Assembly: GCF_004337985.1 (NCBI RefSeq)
Contig: NW_021940925.1
Location: forward strand, 434,001-498,000
Length of the DNA stretch: 64,000 nt
Origin: Pyricularia pennisetigena
Lineage: Eukaryota > Ascomycota > Sordariomycetes > Magnaporthales > Pyriculariaceae
Reading direction: 5' to 3'
Numbering within the stretch: the first letter of the stretch is position 1; each line of letters opens with the position of its first letter. Below the pieces are notes generated by a model, which worked only from the letters and a program-made list of their open reading frames with translations, did not search any database and was not told the origin of the DNA. This document shows, in pieces, positions 35,444 through 47,059 of this stretch. The position numbers and the translations under genes are program-made.

Positions 35444-38234
35444 ATGGCTGCTGTTGCAAGCACTCATTATAAATTCGCCGTGTTAAGCGGAAAGCCAGTT
35501 TTCCATGTTAGTAGTCCTGTGCCCCTGATTTACACCCAGGGACACGGCCAAATGGTGACTTTAGCATTATCGACGCGATCCTTGGCAGCGAGCCCAGCGA
35601 GGAGTCCAAGAGCCGCGCCAGCCAGCAGCGCTTTGTGGCCAAGATCCTCCCCGGAGTTGAAGGAGCCGGCGTCAGCTTCCGGACTCAGCTTCAAAACCGC
35701 ATCGGAGACTTTTTCGGACTCAACCCCGACAAAAGCTCAGTCTTTTGCGTCACGAGCGGCACTAATGCAATCCGAGCGGTCTTAGGGGCTTTCCGCGCTA
35801 TGCAAAGGCAGGATAAAACCCAAAAAAACGAAATAATTATTTTTTAAATAACCGTTGGGGCTACCGTCGAATTTATTATCGTTATAGGTTTCGCGCCTGT
35901 TTTTATAACCGTTAATCCCAATATTTGGTTTTTGGATTTAATGGCAACCGAACGCGCGATTTCGGAAAAAATAACCGTTATTATAATTGTCGATTGGTTC
36001 GGTATTTAATACAATTTCGACCTTTTCCGTAACCTGGTTAATAAATACGGTATTAAATTTATTTCGGACAGCGCCCAAAATTTTGGCGCCGGCGGCAAAT
36101 TATTACCTGCGGTCGATTTAACCGACGCAATTATTTACAATATAGGTTACCCGAAGGTCTTTACGGCCGGTGGGTTAGGCGGAATTATTATATGGCCGAA
36201 AATTTTAACGGTTTAGTTCGAATGCGACGGTACGGGGATCCTGCGCCACGAGACCTTAACCGAAATAAATGTTTTCCAGGGTTTTCGAATATTTGAAACG
36301 CTTCCGGCGGCTTTTGCTAGGCGTTTTATAGCTGGCGAGCTGTACCGCAACCTGTTTATTATCGTTCCTGGTATCGCCTTTTAACAGGTCCCCGAAAGTT
36401 TGGGTATAAACCATTACCAAATCAGTTTTACGATTAACCCCCGCGCCTTCGGATTTAATATATAGCAGTTTTACCAAATAATTAAGGCGGAAAATGTTTA
36501 TTATAATGCGGACCGGATACCGTATATGGCGGTTAACCCGAAATTTCTACCGCACGGCCGAATTAAGGGAAACGATAAATAAAACCGATTGCTGGCCTCG
36601 AATTTTGTCACATTACCAATTTCCAACGTTATCGGAACCGAAACCGTCCAAATTATTTGTATTTTGGTCAAATTTACCCATAAAAAGGAATAAAATATTT
36701 TCAAAATTGGGAATTTTAAAAAGCCGACCCAAAGGATTGAGCTCCCGACCGCTAACGCCGACCTCGAATCCAAATATCGCCGTTAAATGGTATTACCTGT
36801 CCTAAATAATTTTAACGTGCATTTTAAAATCATTTTCCCGTATATATACCTTTTCGAGCGGTTTATTTCGATCGACGAACTGCTAATGCATTTCTTAAAA
36901 CGTAAACAATGGAATAGGGGCGAATGCGTTATCCAGGATATTGTCGTAAATGCCATCGTCGACGGCACTTTTTATGTCATTTTTGCTCGGAAAAGTATGG
37001 CGACAATTTCGGGCATTTTTGGCATTTCGGTTATTTTAGACGAAAGCGGATTATCGGCCACCGTTACGTTGGTACCCGAGGCTAACGGTACGTTTATTAT
37101 CCGCAAATTAGCCGAAAAATACGGCGTTAACGGCAACGAGGCGCCGTGGTTAAAACGTTAATTACTTTTTTTAAACAATAGCACGTTAGCAAAAAATACG
37201 GATATATTCGTAATACCTAACAAATTTAACGATTTAAAAAACCGTGTAACGTTTAAATTGCCGTACATCCTAAACCATTTATTCGGTGAATTAGTATTTG
37301 TTAACGTGGGGGTTAAACCGCTGGTAGCTGTTATAATCGATATATTTGCTCGTATAGCCACCTTTGTTTATACGGACGGTTAAAAAGTGGTTAATTTGCA
37401 ATTTATCGAAAATTTACATTTCGAACGCATAAGGCGCCGGGTTAAAATCGCGCGCGAGCAGGACCGCGTTTTCGACAGGATTTTGGACCAATAAATAATT
37501 ATATTAAATAGTAAATAGCTGTTCGGATTCGATATTATTATGGATAAGTTAATTAATTATCCAAAAATGGCCGAAATTGGGCCTATAATCCTAAACGAAA
37601 TCCATAGCGATTTTAATATTTACAATATTTTTAACCGGCTAAACCCCGATAAAAACGAAAATTTGGTATTTATTAACCCGCGCGGCGTTCCACTGTTAAA
37701 CGATAATTTAAATAAAAAATTTGAACGTGGTAATTATTTATATAATATTTCGAAATTTTTTTTTCCTTAACCGGCTTTTTGGAAATCCGGAAACGGTTTT
37801 TCAATTACGTTGCTAACGGCGATTCGTATTGGTTTATAATCGCGCCTTATCCGGGTTCCGATACGATAAATAAAACCGCCCATTTATTAATCCCCGAATT
37901 AGTAATTAATTAAACGGTAAAACGTTGGATTAAAAACGTGGAAAAACGCAGTATCGAATCCTTCGAATTGCGGGTTAAAGTCGGCGAAATAACTTATTTT
38001 ATCGCGGATTGCGTTTACGTTTTCGGCAGGGATGCTTTTTGGGAAATTGTCCTTTTGTTCCTGTTCGGGTTTAAAAAATTTAACAACGTCGTCGATTATT
38101 TGGATAATGGTAGCGGTTCGCTATTTACGGAGCCGAAGTTAAAGGAGGTTTTCGCGTCGTCCGTGCAGCCAAACGCAGATTTGGGAATAGCAAAGATTCA
38201 ACGCACGCTTTTTAAAACAAATAGTGCGGATTAA
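35444..38234 (+). pseudogene. Fusion-type gene: DegT/StrS aminotransferase plus APH-like phosphotransferase, RIP-inactivated
   Basis: After ATG 35444 (frame 2) one missing base near 35524 shifts into frame 1, which then runs to 37770. Aminotransferase part, about 35580-36760: GTNAIRAVLGAFRAM (PLP phosphate loop), TVGATVEFI, TVIIIVDWFG, KFISDSAQNFGAGGK (cofactor Asp) and GYPKVFTAGG (PLP Lys), then LRHETLTE, HYQISFTINPRAFG, RIPYMAVNPKFL and VTLPISNVI. This is the DegT/DnrJ/EryC1/StrS fold, which aminates keto-sugars. Kinase-like part, about 36900-38234: a nucleotide-lobe region (GTFIIRKLAEKYGV), catalytic IHSDFNIYNIF near 37600 (family HGDxxxxN) and LVFINPRGVPLL (family IDP). A T-run frameshift at about 37757 leads to frame 3. 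In-frame stops include 35845, 36007, 36214, 36382, 36463, 36580, 36691, 36784 and 37159. Gly-to-Ser and Asp-to-Asn at the kinase site are G-to-A changes. Confidence 0.7.
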
Positions 38235-38860
38235 ACACCTTCGTTACACTACGGTGTCGTGGACCAGCCCACACCTAGTTCCAGAATTAATACCTTTTAT
38301 ACGTCAGTTCATCTTTAATCGTCAAAAAATCACTCAATTGTTTATCCATCTTTTTTATATAGTCAAGTATGTATACTAACTGCCTAAACCATTTATCCCC
38401 AAACTTTACCTTTGTTTGGTAATACAGGACTTTGTTAGGCCGCCGACTATCCCTTCACAGGTTAAACAAGGCAACCATTTTATAGTATAACACGTATGGA
38501 CACTGGGTTCTTTTTAATTTCTTTCCAAGCTCATCCTCCCGGTTAATTGGATCAAAGGGATTACTTACTAGATTATATTTTGCACATTAGCATTTATACG
38601 CAACGCATTTGCCAAGGTACATTTTTCCACAGGGTTATCTCCATTTAGGATAAACCCCAAATCCATCGTACGAACTGCCGCGCCTGGTTTAACACCGAAA
38701 CCATTGCCGTACTTTATTGCCTGTAAATTAATCGCACGCAAATCGGAAACACCCAAATATATCCCTGTATCCATTGCCGGGTGGGATGTTATAACCCCAA
38801 ACTTTCCAAAACTTTGAACCATGCTTCCAGGTTAAAGTGCTGGATCTAATCGAAACCAAT
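38235..38860 (-). other. Unrecognised minus-strand coding-like segment
   Basis: An 84-codon frame at 38568-38822 (YLGVSDLRAINLQAIKYGNG, VRTMDLGFILNGD) continues after a frameshift into SNPFDPINREDELGKKLKR and VKFGDKWFRQLVYIL down to about 38300, with TAA/TAG breaks. The consistent composition over 500 bases suggests a decayed gene, not recognised. It abuts a transposase fragment and may be cargo or the target gene. Confidence 0.35.
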
Positions 38861-39060
38861 TTAGTTTATTGTCCAACCGTTTTCAAACGTGGCGATTTTC
38901 CGGTCGCGAGGAATTGCATCGTTTTGGTACCAAATTGAAAAGTGATATTTACCCGCAATTACCACGAACGGCGGAACGTAAAAACCGGTCGCGCCAACGC
39001 CCTGGATTACTGTAACCCATTCCCGATTACCCGGCTGCCTCATCTTTATATTGGAACGTT
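38861..39060 (-). pseudogene. Pogo/Tc5-type transposase fragment (start of DDE_1 domain)
   Basis: The minus frame reads MRQPGNREWVTVIQGVGATG, PPFVVIAGKYH, YQNDAIPRD and ENGWTIN: the central part of the DDE_1 domain of pogo-like transposases between the first and second catalytic Asp. The LDGHxSH block that should follow is absent, so this is a scrap. A third distinct transposase lineage compared with A/B/C. Confidence 0.75.
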
Positions 39061-42000
39061 TTTCCGCGCTTGTAAAATTTACTCGGTGGTGATTTAGCCA
39101 AACATCGTGTTAATATAACTGCAGCTATAATTTTTTGATTTTAACATTAAAAGTTTGGCACCAGTGGAGTGGGCCATGGGTGTTATCGTCGTTTTTACGG
39201 CAAAATCAGGCACAACCAATAAGACATTGTTTTCGGCGTACGTGTTAAGCCAATGTCAACCATCCATTGGCCGATTCTGATTCCCAGTTCTCCAGGTCAA
39301 AAGTTATTTTTAAATGAGGTTAATATCGGCTTTAAACAAAGAGATAGATTTGTAACGACCCGTGCGGACACTTTCCGGGCTTATTATATAAAAGTATGAT
39401 TCCCTTCAACAATGGGGAAGCTACCATTATGTCGCCATTAAGGTGAGCTTTAAATAAATTTCCTACACAATATTAGCCACTTTTGCCTTTTCCAAAATCT
39501 CCCCAAAAAAACCACCATTCCTAATAATTTTCCACTTATACTATAGTAAATTCGACTACGTTACCTGAAATGTTTTTTGGAACCACGACAAGAGAGAACA
39601 GCCATTTTCGATACATTTAGTACCAAAATCAGCTTGAACAAGCGATTACGACCGGAGTATTGAAAAGTTATAAGCTTGAGGAGGATATTAGGCAGTGGTT
39701 ACAAGAACTTCAATTTTCCGAGTTATCAGAAGCCATGGCGCAAAATTTCAAAGAGGAGGGTAACAACGAAAAAAGGAACGAAAACACGTAGAAGGACTAT
39801 TACTTTACGTCGAGTTTGCATGGCACATTTGAAGGCTCACGACACGGAAGCCTGTTGGACTCCGATAAATCCAATATCTTTCCGATAACCAGCCCTAATG
39901 CGTCCCAATCAGCAGGGGACTTCGAGAGCCTGCCAGATACTGAATCTATACCAGGGTATAGCCTTAATTAGAGGTTTGGCAAGTTCATGAATAACGACAA
40001 TGTTTTGCGGAAAATTAAGGGAATTTAAGTGTAAGGAGATAAACAGAAACCAAAAAAAAACTCGAACCGGAATCCTGAGGCCGTTTAACAAAATTTATAT
40101 TATACCAAAACATATTAAGGATTTTTTTTAAAGCAACCTGTTGGACAGGCGCCAGGTTGATAAGATTAATGAAAGAAAGTGGAGTGACTTAACTGCTTAC
40201 GAAATCAATTTTGCAGGTAACAGTTTACCGCCGGCGAGGGGCAGGACAACCCGGGCAAAAAGGATTAAAATAAAATGAAAAGAAGTTTTGTTTTCGTGTC
40301 ACTATGGTGCTACAATCAAGTATCGGGTAACCTGTTTTTAGGGTAAAGTACACTTGGGTTAAAGCAATGAACAATGTAACTGGATAGTATTGGTAGCTGA
40401 GGTGGTGGTATGATCGTTTGGTGTTAACAGGTTTGATTATTGGTGACCCTTTGAGCCGACAGTACCCATCCCAGACCCGGCCGAGTAAATGCTCGAGCAC
40501 GGCCTCAGTGAATAATTTATCGAAAATAATGAAGCCAGTGACAATAAGCTAGGTAAATCACTCACATCTATTTCGAGGTTTTGGCCGATGTTCCAGAGCA
40601 AATATTGGACGTTTGTAGCTTATTCAAATTTGGATTTTACTTCATTTTCGGCCATCCTTATAAATGAACGTCTATACTGAAAACGGAGGATGGATTTACT
40701 CCAAACTGTATTTCTGCTTTTATTTGGTAAATAAACCTCAAATAGTTGAAGTTTATGCGTATCGTCATCCATCGTTCTAATTTTACCTCTGCCAATATGC
40801 CATCGACCTCGCGCCATTTAGATTTGCCCAAATCAAGTACTAAGCGGAAAAGAGAAACCGGTTTTTGGGAACCATTTTGCGCAGGTAAGCGATGCGTGAG
40901 TTTTGTTTTCAAATTTTGCTAAGTATCAATATACCTAAATCGCAATACTACCCTGCCGCATCCCGAGGCCATTATTGGTCCTAACGCATACATTACACAG
41001 GATGATGTTAATATTTCCAAAACGATGAACAGGTTGCTCGCATCCTCATTTTCAGGGGTAAAAAGAATCGTGAATTAAATCCATTGCAACTACATACCAA
41101 TCTTCTCCAATTTATTTGAATTCTTCGGTGGAGCGGCACAAGTCTTGTGTAATATATGTGACGATGTCAGACGTGCGGAACAGGATATGGTTAGATTATT
41201 GGTCAAAAATAGAGGGAAAGAATTCACCTTTAATCAGCCGCGATGGAACGCTGCAGGATATGCTGTTATTTGTCGCGCCTTTGCGTGTGGCTGATGATGA
41301 AGAAATTTCTGGATTCTTGTATCCTGAGATTATCAAGTGTGGTACAACAAATTCTCAGTGAATTGTTAGGAATTATCGGCTGGGGATGTGCAGACAACAT
41401 GTTAGTTGCGCATTCCTTTAGTGTAGAATTAGGACTCCATATTAATGTATTATCCCCAAATTGCAGAGCAGATGTGAAACGTAGCGTTGACCGTGGCTCC
41501 TGGCTGCTTTAGTTTCTGCAACGTTAGCGCTAATAACCCTGTTAATCGTATCGAAAACGTTCCAGGGGATAATACACATATTTCCATTAAACTTCCTGCC
41601 CTAACAGTTTAAATGGCAATAACAGGTAACATTTACACCGGGGCTGGTAGCAGGTACGCATTTATATTTGCGGGTTTAATTTTGCAGGCTAACCAGCCGC
41701 GAACCACTCTCGTTTTGACATTTTTAACCCTGACTTAAATCGACTTCGGGGATAAGCAGGTTACTGGCAACCGGTGTTATGCCCAGCTACGGATTAACGC
41801 TGTGTGCCCTAACCAAGCGAAAAACGCTGCAGGTTTTCTTTTGCTTATTCCCTACAGCTGGTTGCCTTCCGTTACCGGAATACCATTTTCGCTATTCCGT
41901 TAACCCCAGGGATTGTTACCTTTTAATATGCGGTAAATGGGGCTTTAATTGATCGAAAAAGCGGATAATAAACAGGTATGGTCGACGATATTGAACAAAA

Positions 42001-42667
42001 TTGATTCGGTTTTCATTTTGGATGTTTCCAAATTTTGCTAAGGAAATCGAAATGTGATTTCCAAGTCTGTTAGGACGCCGGCGCTATCGTGGCAAAATAC
42101 GTTGGAAAGCCTATTAGATAATTTTCGATTTTTTATTAAATACGCTTTCGGGTTTTCCATCGTTTCGGTCCTTCGAATATTTTACCTTTCCATAAATATA
42201 CGCGCATATGTTTTTTGCGACCAAATCCATTTAAAAGCTAATTAAATGTTTCGTTCTGGACGACTCGTAAGGCAAAATTGAACGTTTCCTCGTGGGATTT
42301 TATATTAACCTCTCTACCCCGAAATGGCAGGTTGGGTTAGCGGAGTTTCGGGCCGTGTGGGAATACCCGAAACAGTGCAGGTGGGTGCCTTTTTGATAGG
42401 CGTATATAAAAAAGGACGTTAAAACCCTGTGGCAATTTAAGGGTACAAGGATATTCCGGGGGAGAGACCTTGTTAGGGCGGGTAAAGGAAATTAAAGTAA
42501 AAGGAAGGTTTGGTTGGGTGGGAAAAGTGGTTTAGTCCGTATTGGAAGGGGTGGGCGGCCCGATCGGGGGTTATACATTCGTTTATTAGGGGGCCTTGCC
42601 GTGGTTTTAGCAAAAATCTTTTTGATGTCCTCGTGGTTTTTATACCGTTTTGTTAACACTTTCCGTA
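39061..42667. other. Spacer with short unrecognised frames
   Basis: Frames at 39676-39888 plus (basic), 40225-40500 minus, 40620-40817 and 40658-40912 minus, 41116-41361 and 41243-41512 plus, 42054-42245 plus. None recognised. The 40500 end of the minus frame contains a block shared with 46499-46562 (see repeat features). GC varies from normal (40.8-41.6 kb) to AT-rich. Confidence 0.35.
40443..40506 (-). repeat. Short dispersed repeat, copy 1
   Basis: About 64 bases around ACCCATCCCAGACCCGG that also occur at 46499-46562 with mostly C/T and G/A differences. On the minus strand both encode a related peptide (HLLGRVWDGYCRLKG versus YLFDRVWDGYYRFRG). Confidence 0.7.
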
Positions 42668-42669
42668 TA

Positions 42670-44531
42670 ACGTGTTTCATCAATACCCTGGATATATTAG
42701 TACCCTGGACATTTTTCGGTCCAGCTTCATCTTTCCTTTTCAACACGTAACCTTTTAACCAGCAACAATGGAATTATCAAATCGCGAAACGCAAATGATA
42801 TTTGCATTAAATGAGCTTCGATCGAACAAAAAAGCAAATATTAGAAAGGTTGCACTTCCTTACAATATACCCAAATCGACGCTTTATGCGAAAATGAAAG
42901 GCGTTACTTTTTTAGCCGACCGTAGGCCCAGCGCGCAGAAATTGACGGAAAGCGAAAAGGAGGTGATTGTCCAATATATATTGGACCTGGATTCCCGAGG
43001 GTTTCCGCCTCAAATTGCTAATGTGGCCGCAATGGCCGACCATATCCTCGTTACGCGGAACGCGCGACCGGTCGGTAAACAATGGGTTTATCGCTTTATC
43101 CAACGACGTATAAAATTAAAAACGCGTTTTTTTCGCGTTTACGACTTCCAAAGGGCTTTTTGCGAAAATCTTAACGCGTTAAACGCGTGGTTTCGATTGG
43201 TAACTAATATAAAGGATAAATACGGTATCCAAAACTGCGATATTTACAATTTCGACGAAACCGGTTTTATAATAGGCCAAATTTACGGTTATATAATCGT
43301 AATTAGGTTTGAAAAACGCGGGAAAAATAAGGAAATACAGCATGGTAATCGAAAATAGGCAATTGCAATTTTTTGCATTAATAACGACGGTTATAATATA
43401 CCCTTATTTTTCATCGTTAAAAACGTCCACCATTTCGCGCATTGGTATATAAAAGGCGGTTTTCCGGTATCCTGGCGTATAAAAACTAACCCCGATGGAT
43501 AAAAAAACAACGAAACAGGTTTAAAATAGTTTCAACATTTTAACAATTATACAAAATCGCGGATAAAAAACGCATATCGGATATTGGTACTCGATAAATA
43601 TAATAGCCATTAATCGCCCGAATTTGAAAATTATTACAAATATTATAATATTATTCCGTTTTACCTGCTTATTTATTTATTTTACCCAATTTAACCGTTT
43701 AACGTCGGAATATTTAATGTCCTAAAACGAACGTACGGTTAAAAATTTAACGATTTTATTTAGGCCCATATTACCAGTATTAGCAAAATCGAATTCTTTT
43801 TAGCTTTTGCCGCCGTTTATAAAAAACCAATAACGAAAAAAAACTATAGCCGGAAATTTTCGAAGGGCCGGATTTATCCCCCATAACCTGGAAGCGGTTA
43901 TATTTAAGCTGGATATACAATTACGGACGCTTTTACCCAAAAAACCTGTTTTTCCCAATACCAGTACCTGGGTTTTTTAAACGCCACACAACCCAGCAAA
44001 AACAATTTGTTAATTTACTCTTATTAAATCTCGAATTAACCGTTATTAAAACAGTTTTCCGATTCCAATTTTTAAAACAGTAAAACAATTGGCGAAAGGA
44101 TTAAAATTAATTGTTTATCGGACCACACTTTTTAAAACAGAAAACCGCAGTTTTCGGAAGGCCAACGAAATATTTAACAAACGGCGCAGGGCCAAAAAAA
44201 CACGTATCCACGAAGGAGGAGCATTTACTGTATAAAAAGTTTAAAGCCTGTTGCAATTGAACAATGCAAATGATCCGATACAGGAGGAAAAAGGTGAAAA
44301 TGGGGAGGGAAGTAGTGCGCGACCGGCGATTAAAAGACGCTGTGGTAATTGCGGCAAAACTGGACATAATGCACGCACCTGTCAGGAGGATGATAAAATA
44401 TCCGATGTACATACTTCCGATTGTATTATAATAAATTAGGCGATGCTGGCGTTGCAGTTTTAGCTAATATTTGTATCGAATGCGAAAAGTGTCCAGGGTA
44501 TTAATATGTCCAGGGTACTGATGAAGCACGT
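42670..44531 (+). mobile_element. Pogo-type transposon, copy D (about 1862 bp, RIP-inactivated)
   Basis: Terminal inverted repeats: left ACGTGTTTCATCAATACCCT then GGATATATTAGTACCCTGG; the right end reversed reads ACGTGCTTCATCAGTACCCT then GGACATATTAATACCCTGG. TA flanks at 42668-42669 and 44532-44533. A fourth, distinct pogo lineage in the window. Confidence 0.88.
42768..44439 (+). pseudogene. Pogo-type transposase of copy D with C-terminal CCHC zinc knuckle
   Basis: Starts MELSNRETQMIFALNELRSN with a psq-type helix-turn-helix (VALPYNIPKSTLYAKM), a CENP-B-like segment (LTESEKEVIVQYILDLDSRG, GKQWVYRFIQRR) and the first catalytic block NFDETGFIIGQ near codon 165. The frame is then interrupted by stops and shifts through the rest of the DDE domain. 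The 3' end is again clearly coding: at 44251-44439 RRCGNCGKTGHNARTCQ, a perfect CCHC knuckle, and a TSDCIIIN-type tail like the DNDCIIVR end of copies A and B. The first 196 codons are uninterrupted. Inactive as a protein. Confidence 0.85.
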
Positions 44532-44533
44532 TA

Positions 44534-45405
44534 CAACATATTAACAAAATTAGCACCAAACAACAGTTTACAGTGGCTAGAAAGAACAATATACAATTAC
44601 TTTCTGGGTCTGTTGTACATTAAAAATCTTAAAATCAGTTAACGAACGCGAGGTCAATTAGTATCAAAACCCTTTGCGGGCGCAATCTCAATGTGGTAGG
44701 CGAAGCCCCATTCGCGCCCTGTTTAACTCTCTCCTTAGCCTGACCGCCCCCTAATCAACCTGAATCCTGCAGATAAATTAATGGTGACACCCCTAATCTC
44801 CGAGCTCGATAAATTTTTTACCCCATTTTTGAAATTTGGTGTTCCAAGCCTTTTAACGATCGATATGGTTATTAATTTCTACGTTAGAAGGTTATTAGTT
44901 AATTGAAATCCAAATTAAAAATAAACGGTTTTAATTACCCTCGTTTGGACAGTTCGTAGAAATATTTGACCCAAATGGATTGGAAAGCTGGTGCTATAAC
45001 GTAAAAAATTACCAGCTGTCAATACGCCATCCTAACGAGGGCAAGCTTCTGGTTACCGAGTCGTTGCCTTTCATACCATTCCAAGCTGCATTTAATATGT
45101 TAGCCCATGGTAAATGAGATTAAAGGGACTAAAAATATAAGAAAGGTTTTACTGCTTGTTAATATCCGCCTGGATGGCATTGAAATTTCCACCATCGATG
45201 TTAAAATTTTAATCTTTAAGGTGTAAAATGGTTTGAAATAGGTCCGAATATTTTTTAAACAGCCGTTCGAAATTATGTAGCTTGTAGGTAAGGGGAATAT
45301 TTTGTAATTTTATTAAATTGATTGTACATTAGCTTTAGGCTGATATTCTTTTGATCGACGAAAAGTTATAGTTTTAAACACTTATTTAGTAAGCACTTTT
45401 TTTAA
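44534..45405. other. Spacer downstream of pogo copy D
   Basis: AT-rich with no frame of note. Probably the 3' flank of the kinase-like pseudogene read on the minus strand. Confidence 0.4.
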
Positions 45406-46240
45406 TTATTTTCGGAGCTTTTCCTGATTTACTGGAAAATAGTCGGGCTGCTTCACAAACGGTCCACTGGTATTATTTCCGCCTGTGTTCGTTATTGTCC
45501 CGGTTGCGTGGCGCTCGTGTTTGCGCAAAATCCAGTCGAACACAAAGTCTCGCTTAAACCCTTTACTGTTAAATACCTTCCCCACGATTGCACGAAGGTG
45601 GTTGTAGTCGGGTTTATCTTCGGGACGAAAAGTCTTTAGGTGCTGAAAATAATTAAGCGCGTCAGGTAGACTACGGTAGAGATTTTCGGTGGAAGTTCTA
45701 ACCACCACTGACCAACTTAAGCCACCTCGGAAATAAAGTAGTATGCGACCCAATAGTTCCATATCCTTTTGTTGTTAAGTTTTGGTATGGTCGTTAATAT
45801 GGATTTAACTGATAGAATGTTTCTGAATAATAAGAAAATATTTACCAGATCGATCCATGTTAGAAAGTGAGTTGAAATTAGTGGCATAAATGAGATTTCC
45901 ATCTTTGCCCTTGCCTATTCGAAAATTTTCAGGTTGGACGCCTCCGTGAAATGCTGATCGTTGATGGACGGATTCGAAAAGGGAGATAACCTGATGGGCA
46001 ATAAGCAAAATGGTTTTAAACGAAAATCGATCGTTACAAAAGTGGAAAAAATCCTCTAGACTTGGTCCAAGTTGAGTAGTGGCCACTACGCTAAACTCAG
46101 GCTTATCGCAAATAAAGTGAACGAAAGGGATGCCGATATTCGAAGCTTAGTTTTCGCGCCTTACGTAAATCGACTTTTTTGATTTCTAGATACGCAGCAC
46201 TATCCGGCACCTCCTCGGCCAGGCCATCTTAACCGTCATT
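45406..46240 (-). pseudogene. Casein-kinase-1-like pseudokinase gene, decayed
   Basis: Minus-strand reading collinear with CK1 kinases: YLEIKKVDL (subdomain II Lys), then after a probable deletion IGIPFVHFIC, LGPSLEDFFHFCNDRFSFKT, LIAHQVISLFESVHQ, FHGGVQPENFRIG (family HRDIKPDNFLMG), YATNFNSLS (family DFGL), a segment matching the [20 protein letters not shown] region interrupted by two TAA codons, LGRILLYFRGGLSWS, and FRPEDKPDYNHL through FVFDWILRK at the end. The second HRD-loop residue change, Arg to Gly, and Asp to Gly are not RIP-type, whereas DFG to NFN is. The glycine-rich loop at the N-terminus is not recognisable. No function as a kinase is possible in this form. Confidence 0.7.
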
Positions 46241-46423
46241 CTCGCTTTACGCATAAGGTCGCGCGATAACGAATTTTACAAGCTTTTTAAAGAAGTTTCC
46301 GCTACCGTGATTCTCATTTCCCAATATAACCGAGGCTATCCGGGCGCGTTTCTACCTAAGCTAATTAGACTTTTGCTGGCTTAAACGAATCCCTCCTAAA
46401 CACAAACCCATCCTCCCTTTTCC

Positions 46424-47047
46424 TTATATCGTATTATTTTGGTTGCTCCATCCCCACAAACCACTAAACCGCGGTAAATACGTCCCCGCCACCGAAACAC
46501 GACCCTCGGAACCGATAATACCCATCCCAGACCCGGTCGAATAAATATTCGAACACGGTTTCGGGCTCGAATACGGCGGCGCAACGATTTGACCATAATG
46601 CCCAACCACGACAGGGGCCTGTTTCGTGACCAGGACTTTTGGACTGCCGTCGCCGCCCGACCGCTGCTGCTGCTTTTTTTGCTGCTCCAAACCCATCCTG
46701 TCCTTAATTTTCAAAATTTGCCGTTTAAGCACCTTCCATAACCGCGTACGTTTAATGGGTAACGGGGCAAATATGGCCGATATCCAAGCCGGGTTTCCCG
46801 CCTCGGCCTGCTTACGGATCCATTCCGGCGGCGGTGGGCAGGACGGCGGGTCGGGGAAGACGTTTGTGTCGACTTTTTGCTTACTGCTGCAATTACCGCC
46901 CCTGACGCAGCTGTTCGACTCGTTCCTGATATTAAGCCTCCAGGGCCGGCGCCGCGGCTCCTCCGCCGTTTGTTGGTTCCGGCTAATATGGTTGGCCGTC
47001 GTACCGCTTAATATCGGGTGGTTCGATCCGGTTAACGACTGCTCCAT
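46424..47047 (-). CDS. Hypothetical 207-codon protein, Pro/Gln/Lys-rich
   Basis: Intact frame in GC-rich, non-RIP DNA, unlike both neighbours. Features: PDPPSCPPPPEWIRKQAEAG near residues 66-85, a basic helical segment KRTRLWKVLKRQILKIKDRM near 100-120, then QQKKQQQRSGGDG. The last 60 codons overlap the dispersed repeat 46499-46562, which makes sense in a different frame (RVWDGYYRFRG), so the true C-terminus may be frameshifted. A 144-codon plus-strand frame covers the same bases and is Cys/Leu-rich; I judge it a shadow. Not recognised as a family. Confidence 0.4.
   Translation of the reverse strand: MEQSLTGSNHPILSGTTANHISRNQQTAEEPRRRPWRLNIRNESNSCVRGGNCSSKQKVDTNVFPDPPSCPPPPEWIRKQAEAGNPAWISAIFAPLPIKRTRLWKVLKRQILKIKDRMGLEQQKKQQQRSGGDGSPKVLVTKQAPVVVGHYGQIVAPPYSSPKPCSNIYSTGSGMGIIGSEGRVSVAGTYLPRFSGLWGWSNQNNTI
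46499..46562 (-). repeat. Short dispersed repeat, copy 2
   Basis: Partner of 40443-40506. Differences are dominated by C-to-T and G-to-A, consistent with RIP acting on one of two related coding copies. Confidence 0.7.
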
Positions 47048-47059
47048 TGGAACGTTTTA

